Positions 9,422 through 18,600 of a DNA stretch of 64,000 bases are shown one piece after another. The notes under the pieces are model-generated. The model did not search any database, was not told where the DNA came from, and was given only the letters and a program-made list of their open reading frames with translations. Origin of the DNA: Nesterenkonia sp. (lineage in GTDB: Bacteria > Actinomycetota > Actinomycetes > Actinomycetales > Micrococcaceae); NCBI RefSeq assembly GCF_029265375.1, contig NZ_JAJUJJ010000017.1, positions 1-64,000 of the forward strand, given 5' to 3'. How positions within the stretch are numbered: the stretch's first letter is position 1; each line of letters starts with the position of its first letter. The position numbers and the translations under genes were made by a program.

Positions 9422-9955
9422 ATGACCGACCAGCACGACGACGGCACGCAGCGCCAGCCGTCTCGGGTAGTTGATCAGCGCGGCCTCTACTTCGATGAGA
9501 TCGAGGTGGGCACCGTCTACCGGCACGCACCCGGGCGCACGATCACCGAGGCCGACAACGTGCTGTTCACCACGATGACGATGAACACCCAGTCGCTGCA
9601 TTTGGACGCCCACTGGTCCGCCGAGCAGCCCTTCGGCCAGCCGCTGGTGAACTCCATGCTCACCCTGGCCACCCTGGTGGGGGCATCCGTGGCCCAGATC
9701 AGCCAAGGCACCATTGTGGCCAATCTGGGCTTCGAGTCCGTGAAGTTCCCGCACCCGCTCTACCACGGGGACACCCTCTACTCAGAGTCGGAGATTCTGG
9801 ACAAGCGGCTCTCCTCCTCCCGGCCGGGGCAGGGGATCGTGACCATCCGGCACATCGGACGCAACCAGGAGGGCACGGTGGTGGCCGAATGCGTCCGCTC
9901 GGTGATGCTCTGGCTGAAGGACCACCACGCAGCGCAGATGGAGGCCCAGCGGTGA
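9422..9955 (+). CDS. MaoC-like hot-dog acyl-CoA hydratase (Rv2499c-like)
   Basis: A 177-residue single hot-dog-fold protein. The N-terminal segment GLYFDEIEVGTVYRHAPGRT and the later ESVKFPHPLYHGDTL block are typical of MaoC-domain dehydratases linked to CitE-like lyases. In this operon the expected role is hydration of 3-methylglutaconyl-CoA to the (R)-hydroxy acid CoA used by the lyase encoded next. That assignment rests on synteny with M. tuberculosis Rv2499c-Rv2498c, not on a visible specificity motif. The stop overlaps the GTG of the next gene by four bases. Confidence 0.85.
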   Translation: MTDQHDDGTQRQPSRVVDQRGLYFDEIEVGTVYRHAPGRTITEADNVLFTTMTMNTQSLHLDAHWSAEQPFGQPLVNSMLTLATLVGASVAQISQGTIVANLGFESVKFPHPLYHGDTLYSESEILDKRLSSSRPGQGIVTIRHIGRNQEGTVVAECVRSVMLWLKDHHAAQMEAQR

Positions 9956-10833
9956 GCGACACCCCGCACACCGATCCCGGGCCGCACACCAACCCGACTT
10001 TCACCCTGGGCCCCGCCCTGCTGTTCTGCCCCGCCGACCGGCCTGACCGGTATCAGAAGGCGGCGGAGCGCTCCGATGCGGTGATCCTGGATCTGGAGGA
10101 CGCGGTGGCGCCGGCGGATAAGCCCGAAGCCCGCGCGGCCGTGCGCGCCCACTGGCTTCAGGCCCCGGAGCAGCTGCGGGCGCGCACCGTGGTGCGGGTC
10201 AATGCAGCCGGAACGCAGGACTTCGAGGCAGATATGGCCGCTCTGGAGGACCTGGACCTGCGGTACGTAATGCTGGCTAAGACGGAGCGGCTGCAGGACG
10301 TGGAGGTCCTGCACAGTCGGATGCCCGCAGTGCAGGTGATCGCTCTGGTGGAGACCGCCGCCGGTGCGGCGGCTGCGCCGGACATCGCGGCACATCCGGC
10401 CACCGCCGCCATGATGTGGGGTGCTGAGGACCTGATCGCCTCCCTGGGAGGCACCTCCTCCCGCCGGCCCGACGGCGGCTACCGCGATATCGCCCGGTAT
10501 GTGCGCAGCACAGTGCTGCTGCACTGCGCAGCCCATGGACGGGCCGCCATCGACTCGATCTACGCCGATATTGCCGACTCCGAGGGGCTTGCCGAGGAGG
10601 CCGCCGACGCGGTGGCCAGCGGTTTCGCGGCCAAGGCCTGCATCCACCCCGGGCAGGTGGCCACGATCCGCACCGCCTACCGGCCCACCGCCGAGCAGCT
10701 GGAGTATGCCGAAGCTCTGCTGGCCGAGGTGGAGCGCCACGGCGGGGCCTTCCAGTTCCGCGGAGCGATGGTGGATGCGCCGCTGATCCGCCACGCCGAA
10801 CGCATTGTTCAGCGCGGCGGATCCGCAGACTAG
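9952..10833 (+). CDS. HpcH/HpaI-CitE family beta-hydroxyacyl-CoA lyase (Rv2498c-like)
   Basis: The start was set at GTG 9952, which overlaps the MaoC stop as GTGA, rather than an in-frame upstream ATG inside that gene. The protein has 293 residues. A TIM-barrel CitE-like lyase is indicated by GPALLFCPADRPDRY, VILDLEDAVAP (metal-binding Glu/Asp), RVNAAGTQDF, IALVETAAGA, MMWGAEDLIASLGG and KACIHPGQVATI. Family knowledge: the M. tuberculosis orthologue cleaves (R)-3-hydroxy-3-methylglutaryl-CoA (leucine route) and (S)-citramalyl-CoA (itaconate route). The product would be acetyl-CoA plus acetoacetate or pyruvate. Its stop overlaps the stop of the convergent oxidoreductase gene by four bases. Confidence 0.88.
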   Translation: MSDTPHTDPGPHTNPTFTLGPALLFCPADRPDRYQKAAERSDAVILDLEDAVAPADKPEARAAVRAHWLQAPEQLRARTVVRVNAAGTQDFEADMAALEDLDLRYVMLAKTERLQDVEVLHSRMPAVQVIALVETAAGAAAAPDIAAHPATAAMMWGAEDLIASLGGTSSRRPDGGYRDIARYVRSTVLLHCAAHGRAAIDSIYADIADSEGLAEEAADAVASGFAAKACIHPGQVATIRTAYRPTAEQLEYAEALLAEVERHGGAFQFRGAMVDAPLIRHAERIVQRGGSAD

Positions 10834-13800
10834 GCCTGTGACCGGGCGGCGGCGTCGAACTGGGCCAGCAGCCGCTCCTTCTCCTCGCGGTAGCGCTGCA
10901 CATTGGCCAGCTTGATCTCCTCATAGCCGCGCACCATATCCGGCAGGGAGAGCAGCGCGACGGCGTCGTCGAGGTTCGCGGCACTCAGCCGCTGCAGCAC
11001 ATGATCGATCAGATCGCGGTACTCGGTGATCAGCTCCCGCTCCACACGGCGGACCTCCGCGCGGCCGAAGGGATCCCACGCGGTGCCGCGCAGATGCTTC
11101 ATCCGCTTCAGCGCGCTGAACCCGGGGCGGAACCACGGACCCAGGCGCAGCTTCCGGTTCAGCCCCACCGCACGCAGGGCCGGGGGGTGCAGGTGCCAGC
11201 TGGCGGTGGCGCCGACGCCGAACTCGGCCTCGAGCTGCTGCTCAGCGGTCGGGTCGGTGGCCAGGCGGGCGACCTCGTACTCGTCCTTATAGGCCATCAG
11301 CTTGTAGAGATAGCGCGCCGCGGCCTCGGCCAGGGCGGTGCTGCCCGGCACGGCCTGCTCCTCGGCGGCCTGCACACGCTCCACCACGCTGCGGTACTCG
11401 GCGGCGTAGTCGGCGTCCTGATAGTCCACCAGATCGGCTGAACGGGTGCGCACCAGCCGATGAAGCTCGGACTCCCCGGGCAGTCCGGCCCAGGGATCCT
11501 CCGGGGCTGGGGTGCCGCGGTGGGCGGCGGCCGCCTGGCGCACGGCTTCAGGATCAGCGATGTACTGCCGGCCGCGGCGGAAGGCCTGAATATTGGCCGC
11601 CACCGCGGCACCGTTGAGTTCGATCGCCTCCTCCACCGCGGCGGCCGGGATCGGCAGCGCTCCCGACTGGAAGGCCGCGCCGAGCAGGAAGATATTGGTG
11701 TACTGGTCGCTGCCGAAGAGCTGGAGCACCAGCTGCTGGGCGTCAAAGGCCGCCGAATCGTCGCGGGCCTGACCGATCACCGCGCCGCTGAGCTGGTCGA
11801 CGTCGGGAAAGCTCACCGACGCGTCGGAGACCATAGCGCCGGTGGGCACCTTGGCGGTGTTGACCACCGCCGTGGTCCGGTCGGCGGAGAGCACATCGGC
11901 GTAGCTGGCCTCAGCGGCCACCAGGATGTCGCAGCCCAGGTACAGGTCGCATTCACCCTCGGCGAGCTTGTTCGACGTCGCCCGCGGACTGCGCGTGAAC
12001 CGGACGTCGGAGACCACGGCGCCGCCCTTCTGAGCCAGACCGGTCTGGTCCAGGGAGCGGGTGTGCCAGCCGGCGATGAGCCCGGCGGTGGCCAGGATCT
12101 GGGACAGCGTCACCACACCGGTGCCGCCCACCCCAGTGATGCGGACTCCGAACTGCTCCTGCGCAGGCCGCTGCGCCGGGGCGGGCAGATCGTCCTGGTC
12201 CAGGTCCGGGGCACGGCCGGCCTGCTGGGTGCCGGGCTCCACGGACATGAACGCGGGGCAGTCGCCCTTGATGCAGCTGTAGTCCAGATTGCAGGAGGCC
12301 TGGTGGATCTGGGTCTTGCGGCCCAGGTCAGTCTCCACCGGATGCACGGAGAGGCAGTTGGACTTCACTCCGCAGTCCCCGCAGCCTTCGCAGATGCGCT
12401 CATTGATCGCGATCCGGGTGGTGGGGGTCTCGGCCAGTCCGCGCTTGCGCTTGCGGCGCAGCTCGGTGGCGCACTCCTGGTCGTGGATCAGCACAGTGAC
12501 CCCGGGGACCTCCGCGAGGGTGCGCTGGGCCTTATCCATCTGGTCGCGGTGCCAGACCTGCACATCCCGGGGGAGGCTGCCGCGCCGGTAGCGAGAGGTG
12601 TCATCAGTGGTGACGATGATCCTGGCCACGCCCTCAGCCTTCAGCAGATCCACAATGCGGCGCACCGGCATGCTTCCCACCGGCTCCTGCCCGCCGGTCA
12701 TGGCCACTGCGGAGTTGAAGAGGATCTTATAGGTGATGTTGGCCCCGGCGGCGACGGCGGCGCGGATCGCCAGGGAGCCGGAGTGGTGGAAGGTGCCGTC
12801 GCCGAGGTTCTGCACAAAGTGGTCCCGGTCGATGAACGGAGCCATGCCCAGCCACTGCAGGCCTTCGCCGCCCATCTGGCAGAGTCCGGCGATATTGCCC
12901 ACCTGGGACTCGTCCATCAGCAGCACCATGGTGTGACAGCCGATGCCGGCGCCGACCAGGGAGTCCTCCCCGGCGGGGCTGGTGGAGGTGTTGTGCGGAC
13001 AGCCGGAGCAGAAGTAGGGCGCGCGCTTGGCGCTGGGCACCACAGGAAGCAGCGTTCTGCCATTGGGGCTGCCGGGGGAGTCATCGCGCAGCCGGGAGGC
13101 CAGTCCGTGGGGCTGAAGGCGCCGGACCAGCAGACGGTGCAGCGTCGAGGAGTCCAGCTCCCCGTAGGCGGGGATCAGCTCTGCGCCGTCGTCGTCCTTC
13201 TTTCCGGTGATCCGCGGGGCGCCGGCCGTTCCGTAGAGCACATCGCGGATGGCCGCCTCGATGAAGGAGCGCTTCTCCTCCACCACCAGAATCTCATCCA
13301 GACCCTCGGCGAACTCCCGGACGATGCCGGACTCCAGGGGCCAGGGCATCCCGATCTTCAGCAGCCGCAGCCCGGTGGACTCGAGGTCCTCACGCTGCAG
13401 GCCGTGGCGCTCCAAGGCAGCGAGCAGCTCGTGCCAGGTGCGCCCGGCGGCCACAATGCCCAGGGTGTCGCCGGCAGAGGCGCCGACGATCCGGTTGAGC
13501 CCGTTGAGCGCGGCGTACTCTTCGGCGATCCGCCACCGGGTGGTGACCAGATCGCGCTCCAGCGGCCCGAGGGTGGGCTGCAGCAGTCTGCCGGTGGGCT
13601 CATGCTTCTTCGCGCCGTGCGGAAGCAGCGGAGGCGGGGTCTCGGCCACGGCCTGCAGGTCCACGGTGGAGGAGCCGTCTGCCACAGCTGTGACGATCTT
13701 CATGCCCACCCAGAGGCCGCTGGCGCGGGAGAGCTCGACGGCGTGCATGCCCAGTTCGAGGATCTCCTGGCTGTCCGCTGGGTAGATCACCGGCATGCCC

Positions 13801-14339
13801 ATATCGGCCAGCGCCATCTCTGAGGCGCAGGGGACGGTGGAGGACTTGGCCGCGGGGTCGTCGCCGACCAGCACCAGCGCTCCGCCGTTGGGGTGGGCGC
13901 CCATGAGGTTGCCGTGGCGCATCGCATCGGCGGCCCGGTCCAAGCCCGGGGCCTTGCCGTACCAGATGCCCAGCACGCCGTCGCGGGTGCTGCCCTGAAG
14001 CCCCTGCACCAGCTGGGTGCCCTGCAGGGAGGTGGCGGCGGCCTCCTCATTGAGGCCGGGGCGGAAATGGATGTCATTGGCGTCCAGCAGCTCCTGCCGG
14101 CGGGCGAGCTCCAGATCGTAGCCGGCCAGCGGGGAGCCCTCATAGCCGGAGATGAAGGTGGCCACATTCAAACCGGCCGCCACATCCCGGCGGTGCTGGT
14201 CCACCGGCAGACGGGTCAGCGCCTGGATTCCGGTGAGCTGCACGGTGCCGGCGTTCTGCGTGTAGCGGGCAGCCAGCGGGGTGGGCGCCGGAGCCGGATC
14301 CGCGGCCGGCGCCTGAGTGTTCTGCAGTTCCAGAGTCAT
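10830..14339 (-). CDS. Indolepyruvate:ferredoxin oxidoreductase family protein (fused subunits)
   Basis: A 1169-residue fused 2-oxoacid:ferredoxin oxidoreductase. The N-terminal half is the thiamine-diphosphate part (pyrimidine-binding region, then the TPP-binding region with FCSGCPHNTST and GIGCHTM). A cysteine-rich stretch around residues 645-695 (ICEGCGDCGVKSNCLS ... SCIKGDC) should hold Fe-S clusters. The gamma-like domain (GVGGTGVVTLSQILATAG) follows, then a long C-terminal extension. The enzyme oxidatively decarboxylates aryl- or branched-chain 2-oxoacids to acyl-CoA with ferredoxin reduction. It is divergent from an Lrp/AsnC gene and convergent with the leucine operon, so 4-methyl-2-oxopentanoate is a possible substrate; this is inference. 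Confidence 0.9.
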   Translation of the reverse strand: MTLELQNTQAPAADPAPAPTPLAARYTQNAGTVQLTGIQALTRLPVDQHRRDVAAGLNVATFISGYEGSPLAGYDLELARRQELLDANDIHFRPGLNEEAAATSLQGTQLVQGLQGSTRDGVLGIWYGKAPGLDRAADAMRHGNLMGAHPNGGALVLVGDDPAAKSSTVPCASEMALADMGMPVIYPADSQEILELGMHAVELSRASGLWVGMKIVTAVADGSSTVDLQAVAETPPPLLPHGAKKHEPTGRLLQPTLGPLERDLVTTRWRIAEEYAALNGLNRIVGASAGDTLGIVAAGRTWHELLAALERHGLQREDLESTGLRLLKIGMPWPLESGIVREFAEGLDEILVVEEKRSFIEAAIRDVLYGTAGAPRITGKKDDDGAELIPAYGELDSSTLHRLLVRRLQPHGLASRLRDDSPGSPNGRTLLPVVPSAKRAPYFCSGCPHNTSTSPAGEDSLVGAGIGCHTMVLLMDESQVGNIAGLCQMGGEGLQWLGMAPFIDRDHFVQNLGDGTFHHSGSLAIRAAVAAGANITYKILFNSAVAMTGGQEPVGSMPVRRIVDLLKAEGVARIIVTTDDTSRYRRGSLPRDVQVWHRDQMDKAQRTLAEVPGVTVLIHDQECATELRRKRKRGLAETPTTRIAINERICEGCGDCGVKSNCLSVHPVETDLGRKTQIHQASCNLDYSCIKGDCPAFMSVEPGTQQAGRAPDLDQDDLPAPAQRPAQEQFGVRITGVGGTGVVTLSQILATAGLIAGWHTRSLDQTGLAQKGGAVVSDVRFTRSPRATSNKLAEGECDLYLGCDILVAAEASYADVLSADRTTAVVNTAKVPTGAMVSDASVSFPDVDQLSGAVIGQARDDSAAFDAQQLVLQLFGSDQYTNIFLLGAAFQSGALPIPAAAVEEAIELNGAAVAANIQAFRRGRQYIADPEAVRQAAAAHRGTPAPEDPWAGLPGESELHRLVRTRSADLVDYQDADYAAEYRSVVERVQAAEEQAVPGSTALAEAAARYLYKLMAYKDEYEVARLATDPTAEQQLEAEFGVGATASWHLHPPALRAVGLNRKLRLGPWFRPGFSALKRMKHLRGTAWDPFGRAEVRRVERELITEYRDLIDHVLQRLSAANLDDAVALLSLPDMVRGYEEIKLANVQRYREEKERLLAQFDAAARSQA

Positions 14340-14466
14340 GGTGAGCCTTCGGTCGCAGGTATGCCGTTGTGCTCTCCATCGTGCGGATAGGGGGCCATCT
14401 CTTCAATAAGATGCCCCGGATCCTGTGCCATTGGACTAGTTACTCTGCAGTTTCAACGGTTAGGCT

Positions 14467-14479
14467 GATCACTGTGATC
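14467..14479. promoter_or_regulatory. Palindrome in the oxidoreductase/Lrp divergent gap
   Basis: GATCAC-T-GTGATC is a perfect 13-base palindrome 38 bases upstream of the lrp ATG and 128 bases from the oxidoreductase ATG. Its position suggests an operator, most simply for the adjacent Lrp/AsnC protein. No second copy was noted in the gap. Confidence 0.4.
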
Positions 14480-14516
14480 TGTGACACATTCAAGGGCATA
14501 TACAGGAGGCGACTGC

Positions 14517-14996
14517 ATGCGGGCGATCGATGACTTGGACCTGCGGCTTCTGCTGCTGTGCATTGAGCAGCCCCGGGCGGGAGTGCGTGAGTATGCCCGG
14601 CAGCTGCAGGTGGCCCGCGGCACGGTGCATGCGCGGCTGGAGAACCTGCAGCGCCGCGGCGTGTTCGCCGGATGGCAGCCGGTGATCGACCCGGCTGCGC
14701 TGGGCTATGACTCCAAGGCGTTCATCCGGCTCAACCTGGCCCAGGGTGTGCTGGATGAGGTGACCGAGCATCTGGCGGGCATTCCGGAGGTGATGGAGGC
14801 CGACTCCACCACCGGAGACAGTGACATCACCTGCGTGGTGGTCACCCGCGGACCGCAGGACTTGGAGGAGGTGATCCAGCGGATCCTGGCGATTCCCGGA
14901 GTGCACCGCACCCGCACTGAGACGGTGCTGCGGCAGCGGATCCCCGCACGCACTCGCCCGCTGCTGCAGATGCTGCGCCGGAAGACGGCGTCCTAG
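14517..14996 (+). CDS. Lrp/AsnC-family transcriptional regulator
   Basis: The start is ATG 14517, 7 bases after a strong SD (aggagg, 14504-14509). A GTG at 14481 in the same frame lacks an SD. The product has 159 residues. The N-terminal winged helix-turn-helix (DDLDLRLLLLCIEQPRAGVREYARQLQVARGTVHARLENL) is followed by an AsnC ligand-binding alpha/beta domain. It is divergent from the 2-oxoacid:ferredoxin oxidoreductase, so control of that gene by an amino acid (branched-chain or aromatic) is likely but unproven. The gene ends 14 bases before a strong terminator. Confidence 0.88.
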   Translation: MRAIDDLDLRLLLLCIEQPRAGVREYARQLQVARGTVHARLENLQRRGVFAGWQPVIDPAALGYDSKAFIRLNLAQGVLDEVTEHLAGIPEVMEADSTTGDSDITCVVVTRGPQDLEEVIQRILAIPGVHRTRTETVLRQRIPARTRPLLQMLRRKTAS

Positions 14997-15010
14997 TGAC
15001 GGTGCATGGC

Positions 15011-15040
15011 AAACGCCCCGAACCTGGGTTCGGGGCGTTT
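15011..15040. terminator. Intrinsic terminator between lrp and tRNA-His
   Basis: A perfect 13-bp stem (aaacgccccgaac / gttcggggcgttt) closes a 4-base loop. T residues on both strands flank the stem, so it can stop lrp on the plus strand and the tRNA-His transcript on the minus strand. Confidence 0.85.
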
Positions 15041-15065
15041 CCACTGTATTGATACATAACAACGG

Positions 15066-15139
15066 GGTGAGCGACGGGGATTGAACCCGCGACCCTCGCG
15101 ACCACAACGCGATGCTCTACCAGCTGAGCTACGCCCACC
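15066..15139 (-). tRNA. tRNA-His (anticodon GTG)
   Basis: On the minus strand a cloverleaf is visible. The acceptor stem is GTGGGCG/CGCTCAC, the D-arm GCTCAGCTGGTAGAGC, the anticodon loop has TTGTGGT giving GTG, and the T-arm is GGGTTCAATCCCC. The extra G at position -1 opposite discriminator C73, specific to tRNA-His, is encoded (15139/15066). The 3' CCA is not fully encoded. A -10-like TATGAT lies at 15177-15182 and an 8-bp hairpin occupies the leader. Confidence 0.95.
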
Positions 15140-15145
15140 ATGTGC

Positions 15146-15164
15146 TTTCGAGGATGCCTCGAAA
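15146..15164 (-). other. Inverted repeat in the tRNA-His leader
   Basis: A perfect inverted repeat, tttcgagg - atg - cctcgaaa, sits between the likely tRNA-His promoter (-10 TATGAT at 15177-15182) and the mature 5' end. It could be a leader hairpin for 5' processing or a protein site. Confidence 0.4.
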
Positions 15165-15266
15165 AGCAACCAATACATCATACACCGTTCCTGCCGGCGG
15201 AAGCACATCGGGTGTGCTCGCCTCCGCGCGGCGGCCAGTCCCAGCCCTCGATGGGGCCGCCCGGCG

Positions 15267-15296
15267 TTGTCAGAGACCCGCTCTACACTCCATAAT
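15267..15296 (+). promoter_or_regulatory. Promoter of the DUF6504-dnaE2 unit
   Basis: TTGTCA (15267-15272), 18-base spacer, CATAAT (15291-15296). Both boxes match the sigma-70 consensus at five of six positions. The LexA box starts at the last base of the -10 and covers the transcription start, a position suited to repression. Confidence 0.6.
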
Positions 15297-15311
15297 CGAA
15301 TCTATGTTCGA
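15296..15311. promoter_or_regulatory. LexA (SOS) box upstream of DUF6504-dnaE2
   Basis: TCGAA-TCTATG-TTCGA has perfect 5-base arms and matches the actinobacterial and Bacillus-type SOS box TCGAAC-N4-GTTCGA with one mismatch. It lies 19 bases before the DUF6504 ATG. dnaE2 is a known SOS gene in actinobacteria, which supports the call. Confidence 0.85.
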
Positions 15312-15329
15312 ATGATGGGAGGTTTGCCG

Positions 15330-15632
15330 ATGACGGCTGATGCAGCGGTGCAGCAGGAGACGGCCACGGTATGGACCACTCCGCAGGGGGCGCCGGCACG
15401 TCTGCTCTGGGCGGGAAGGCGCTTCACCGTCATCGCCAAACCTATTGCCTGGATGGACCGCATCTCCTGGTGGGAGAGCTCTCTGCGGGTGCCGGCCGGC
15501 TCTGCTGCGGCGGTGGTGGAACGTCCCATGTGGCAGGTCCAGGCCCGGGCGGTGGAGGACGGGGAGATCCTGATCTTTGACCTTGCCGCCAGCGACGGCG
15601 CCCAGTGGCCGATCACCGCGATCTACGACTAG
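15330..15632 (+). CDS. DUF6504-family small protein of the dnaE2 SOS locus
   Basis: A 100-residue protein starting at ATG 15330 after gggagg (15317-15322); longer in-frame extensions would cross the tRNA and promoter. Aromatic and basic residues are frequent (WTTPQGAPARLLWAGRRF, DRISWWESSL), with no transmembrane segment. In other actinobacteria proteins of this family usually lie between an ImuB-type Y-family polymerase and dnaE2. Here the imuB gene is absent upstream, and the gene carries its own LexA box. It ends 12 bases before dnaE2 and is probably co-transcribed. The molecular function is unknown. Confidence 0.8.
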   Translation: MTADAAVQQETATVWTTPQGAPARLLWAGRRFTVIAKPIAWMDRISWWESSLRVPAGSAAAVVERPMWQVQARAVEDGEILIFDLAASDGAQWPITAIYD

Positions 15633-15644
15633 CAGGACCGCCGT

Positions 15645-18600
15645 ATGCCTCAGTTCACCCATCTCCACGTGGCCAGCGCCTTCTCCGCCCACCACGGCAC
15701 CGCCCGCCCCGAGACCCTGGTGGAGGCTGCCGCCGATGCCGGAGCCGGCGCGGCGGCCATCACCGACCGCGACGGCATCTACGGAGCCGTGCGCCATATC
15801 CGCGCCTGCCTCCAGGCGGGCCTGGCCCCTATTGTGGGGGCGAACCTGCGGGTCAAGGAGGACGACCAGTTCTCCGAGATCACGGTGCTGGCCCACGGGC
15901 ACAACCACGGTGCCGGCTGGGCTGCTCTGGTGCGGCTGATCTCCTCAGCCCACTCCTCCCGCCGCAGAGCCGGCCACACCGCCCACGGCACCGCCCACCG
16001 GCGGGCCTGGCTCCGCCGCGGCAGCCCCGGAGTCTTCCTCGCCCAGGAGCAGGGCCCGGCCGGCACTGTGCTGCTGGGTCCGGACTCTGACGTCGGGCAG
16101 GCGGTGCTGGCAGGGCGCACCAGCCGCGCCCGGGACCTGCTGACTCAGTGGCAGCAGCAGCTGCCCGGGGCGGTGGCGCTGGAGATCGTCTGCCACCACA
16201 CCAAACCCGGCAGCCGGGCCAGCCTCGCCCACGCCGCAGGGATGCTCCGGCTGGCCTCCGAAGCGGAGGCCCCGGCAGTTCTCACCAACGCAGTGCGCTA
16301 CCTCCAGCCCGACGACGCCGTCACCGCCGATGTGCTCGACGCCGCGGCCCATCTGCTGCCGCTGGGGGACTTCCAGCCCCAGCCCAACGCCCAGGCCTGG
16401 CTGAAGCCTGCCGAGATGATGCACCAGCTGGCCTTCACCGTGGCCGAGTACGCCGGACTGCCGCGCCACGCCGCGGTGGATCTGCTCAGCACCACCGAGC
16501 GGCTGGCCGATCGCTGCCGGCTGGACCCGCAGACCGATATCGGCTGGCGGCGCCCGAAAGTGCCCGAGCTGGAGATCATCGGGGTGGAGGACGAACCCTC
16601 CTATGTGCTGCGTCAGCGCTGCGAACAGGCGGTGGCCGAACGCTATCCGCAGGCGGGGGCAGCCCAGTTGGAGCGCATCCACCACCGGTTGGAGGAGGAG
16701 CTGCGCACTATCGCCCACTTCGGATTCGACACCTATTTCCTGGCCGTGGCAGAGACAGTGGGTCTGATCCGCGGGATGAACGTCCGGGTCCAGGCCCGCG
16801 GCTCAGGGGCCGGAAGCCTGGTGAACTATCTGCTGCGGATCTCCAATGTGGATCCGCTGGAGCATGATCTGCTCTTCGAACGCTTCCTGGGAAGCAGCCG
16901 CAGCACGCTGCCGGATATTGATGTGGACATCGAATCGGCCCAGCGGCACCGGGTCTATGAGGCGATCTTCGAGCGCTACGGCCACCACCGGGTGACGCTG
17001 CTGTCCATGCAGAACACCTACCGGGCCCGCGGGGCGGCCCGCGACGCCGGCCTGGCCCTGGGCCTGGAGCCCGAGCAGGTGGACCGGATCGCTGAGAGCA
17101 TCTGGCGGTTCAACGCCTCCGAGTTCCGTCAGGTGCTCAGCAGCCGGCCGGAACTGCGGGAGGTCGCCTCCCTGGTGGAGAACGAACCCCAGCTGGAGAT
17201 GCTGGTGGACCTCACTGAGCGCCTGGACCGGCTGCCGCGGCATATTTCGATGCATCCCTGCGGGGTCATCCTCGGCGACAGCGACCTGCTCTCGGTCACG
17301 CCCACCCAGCCTTCGGGGATCGGGCTGCCCATGTCCCAGTTCGACAAGGACGATATTGACGATATGGGCCTGCTGAAGCTCGATGTGCTCGGAGTCCGGA
17401 TGCAGTCCAGTCTGGCCTATGCGGTCGAAGAGATCGCCCGGGTCAATGGGGAGGCCGCCGCGGTGGAGGGCGGACTGCCGGTGGATGCCCCCTATGTCTC
17501 CGCTGACGGCCGGGTGGACCTGGATGCCCTTCCCCATGACGATGAGCCCACCTTCGAGATGATCCGCACCACCCACACACTGGGCTGCTTCCAGATTGAG
17601 TCTCCGGGGCAGCGCGAGCTGCTGGGCAAGCTGCAGCCGGACCGCTATGAGGACCTCATCGCCGATATCTCCCTGTTCCGGCCGGGGCCCATGAAGGGCA
17701 ATATGGTCACCCCCTATATCAGCCGCAAGCATGGCTATGAGCGCATCGACTACCTCCACCCGCGGTTCCGCGAGTTCCTCCAGGACTCCTACGGGGTAGT
17801 GATCTACCACGAGCATGTGCTGCGGATCCTGCACGAGACCATGGGGGTCTCCCTGGCGGAGGCCGATGAGCTGCGCCGCCGCATGGAGCAGGACGTGGAC
17901 CAGATCGAACACAGCTTCCGCACCCGCACTGCGCAGCAGTTCGACGACGACGGCGCCCGGATCTTCACCGATGAGGACATCGACCGGATCTGGGAGACCC
18001 TGCGCGGCTTCGGCAGCTTCGGGTTCTGCAAAGCCCACGGTGCGGCCTTCGCCCTGCCCACCTATCAGAGCGCCTGGCTGAAGACCCACTACCCGGTGGA
18101 GTTCCTCGCCGGTCTGCTTGAGCACGATCCCGGGATGTATCCGCGGCGGCTGATGGTCTCAGAGGCCCGCCGCATGGGGATCTCGCTGCTGCCCCTGGAC
18201 GTCAACGTCTCCACCGAGCACTACCGGGTGGAACGGATCAGCGCCCAGGAGAAGGGGATCCGGCTCTCCCTGCGTGATGTTCGGGGCCTCAGTGAGGCAG
18301 AGATGTCCCGAATCGTGGAGCATCAGCCCTACGAGTCGGTCACCGACTTCTACCAGCGGGCCAGGCTCTCCCGCCCAGTGATGCTGCGCCTGGCCACACT
18401 CGGCGCGTTCGACAGTCTCTTCCCCGCTGAGGCCGAGGCCGCCGCCCGGGGCAGCATCATCAGCTATGTGCGTCAGCTCACCGCCTCGGACCGCCGGCCG
18501 GCGGCCGCTCAGCCGGATCCGCAGCAGCCGCTGCTGTTCAGCGATGCGGAGCTGCTGGACGCCTCGGTGCCCGACCCCACCCAGGCTGAGCGCACCGCCG

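Noticed and set aside
11460-13823. A 787-codon open frame on the plus strand
   Set aside because: It lies entirely antisense to the intact indolepyruvate oxidoreductase gene. Its composition (Gly, His, Val, Gln runs) is that of a reverse-frame shadow in high-GC DNA.
15149-15162. A 13-base string (cctcgaaagcaca) in the tRNA-His leader repeated in the nrdH leader near 37356-37368
   Set aside because: Only one short match with no shared context; chance is likely.
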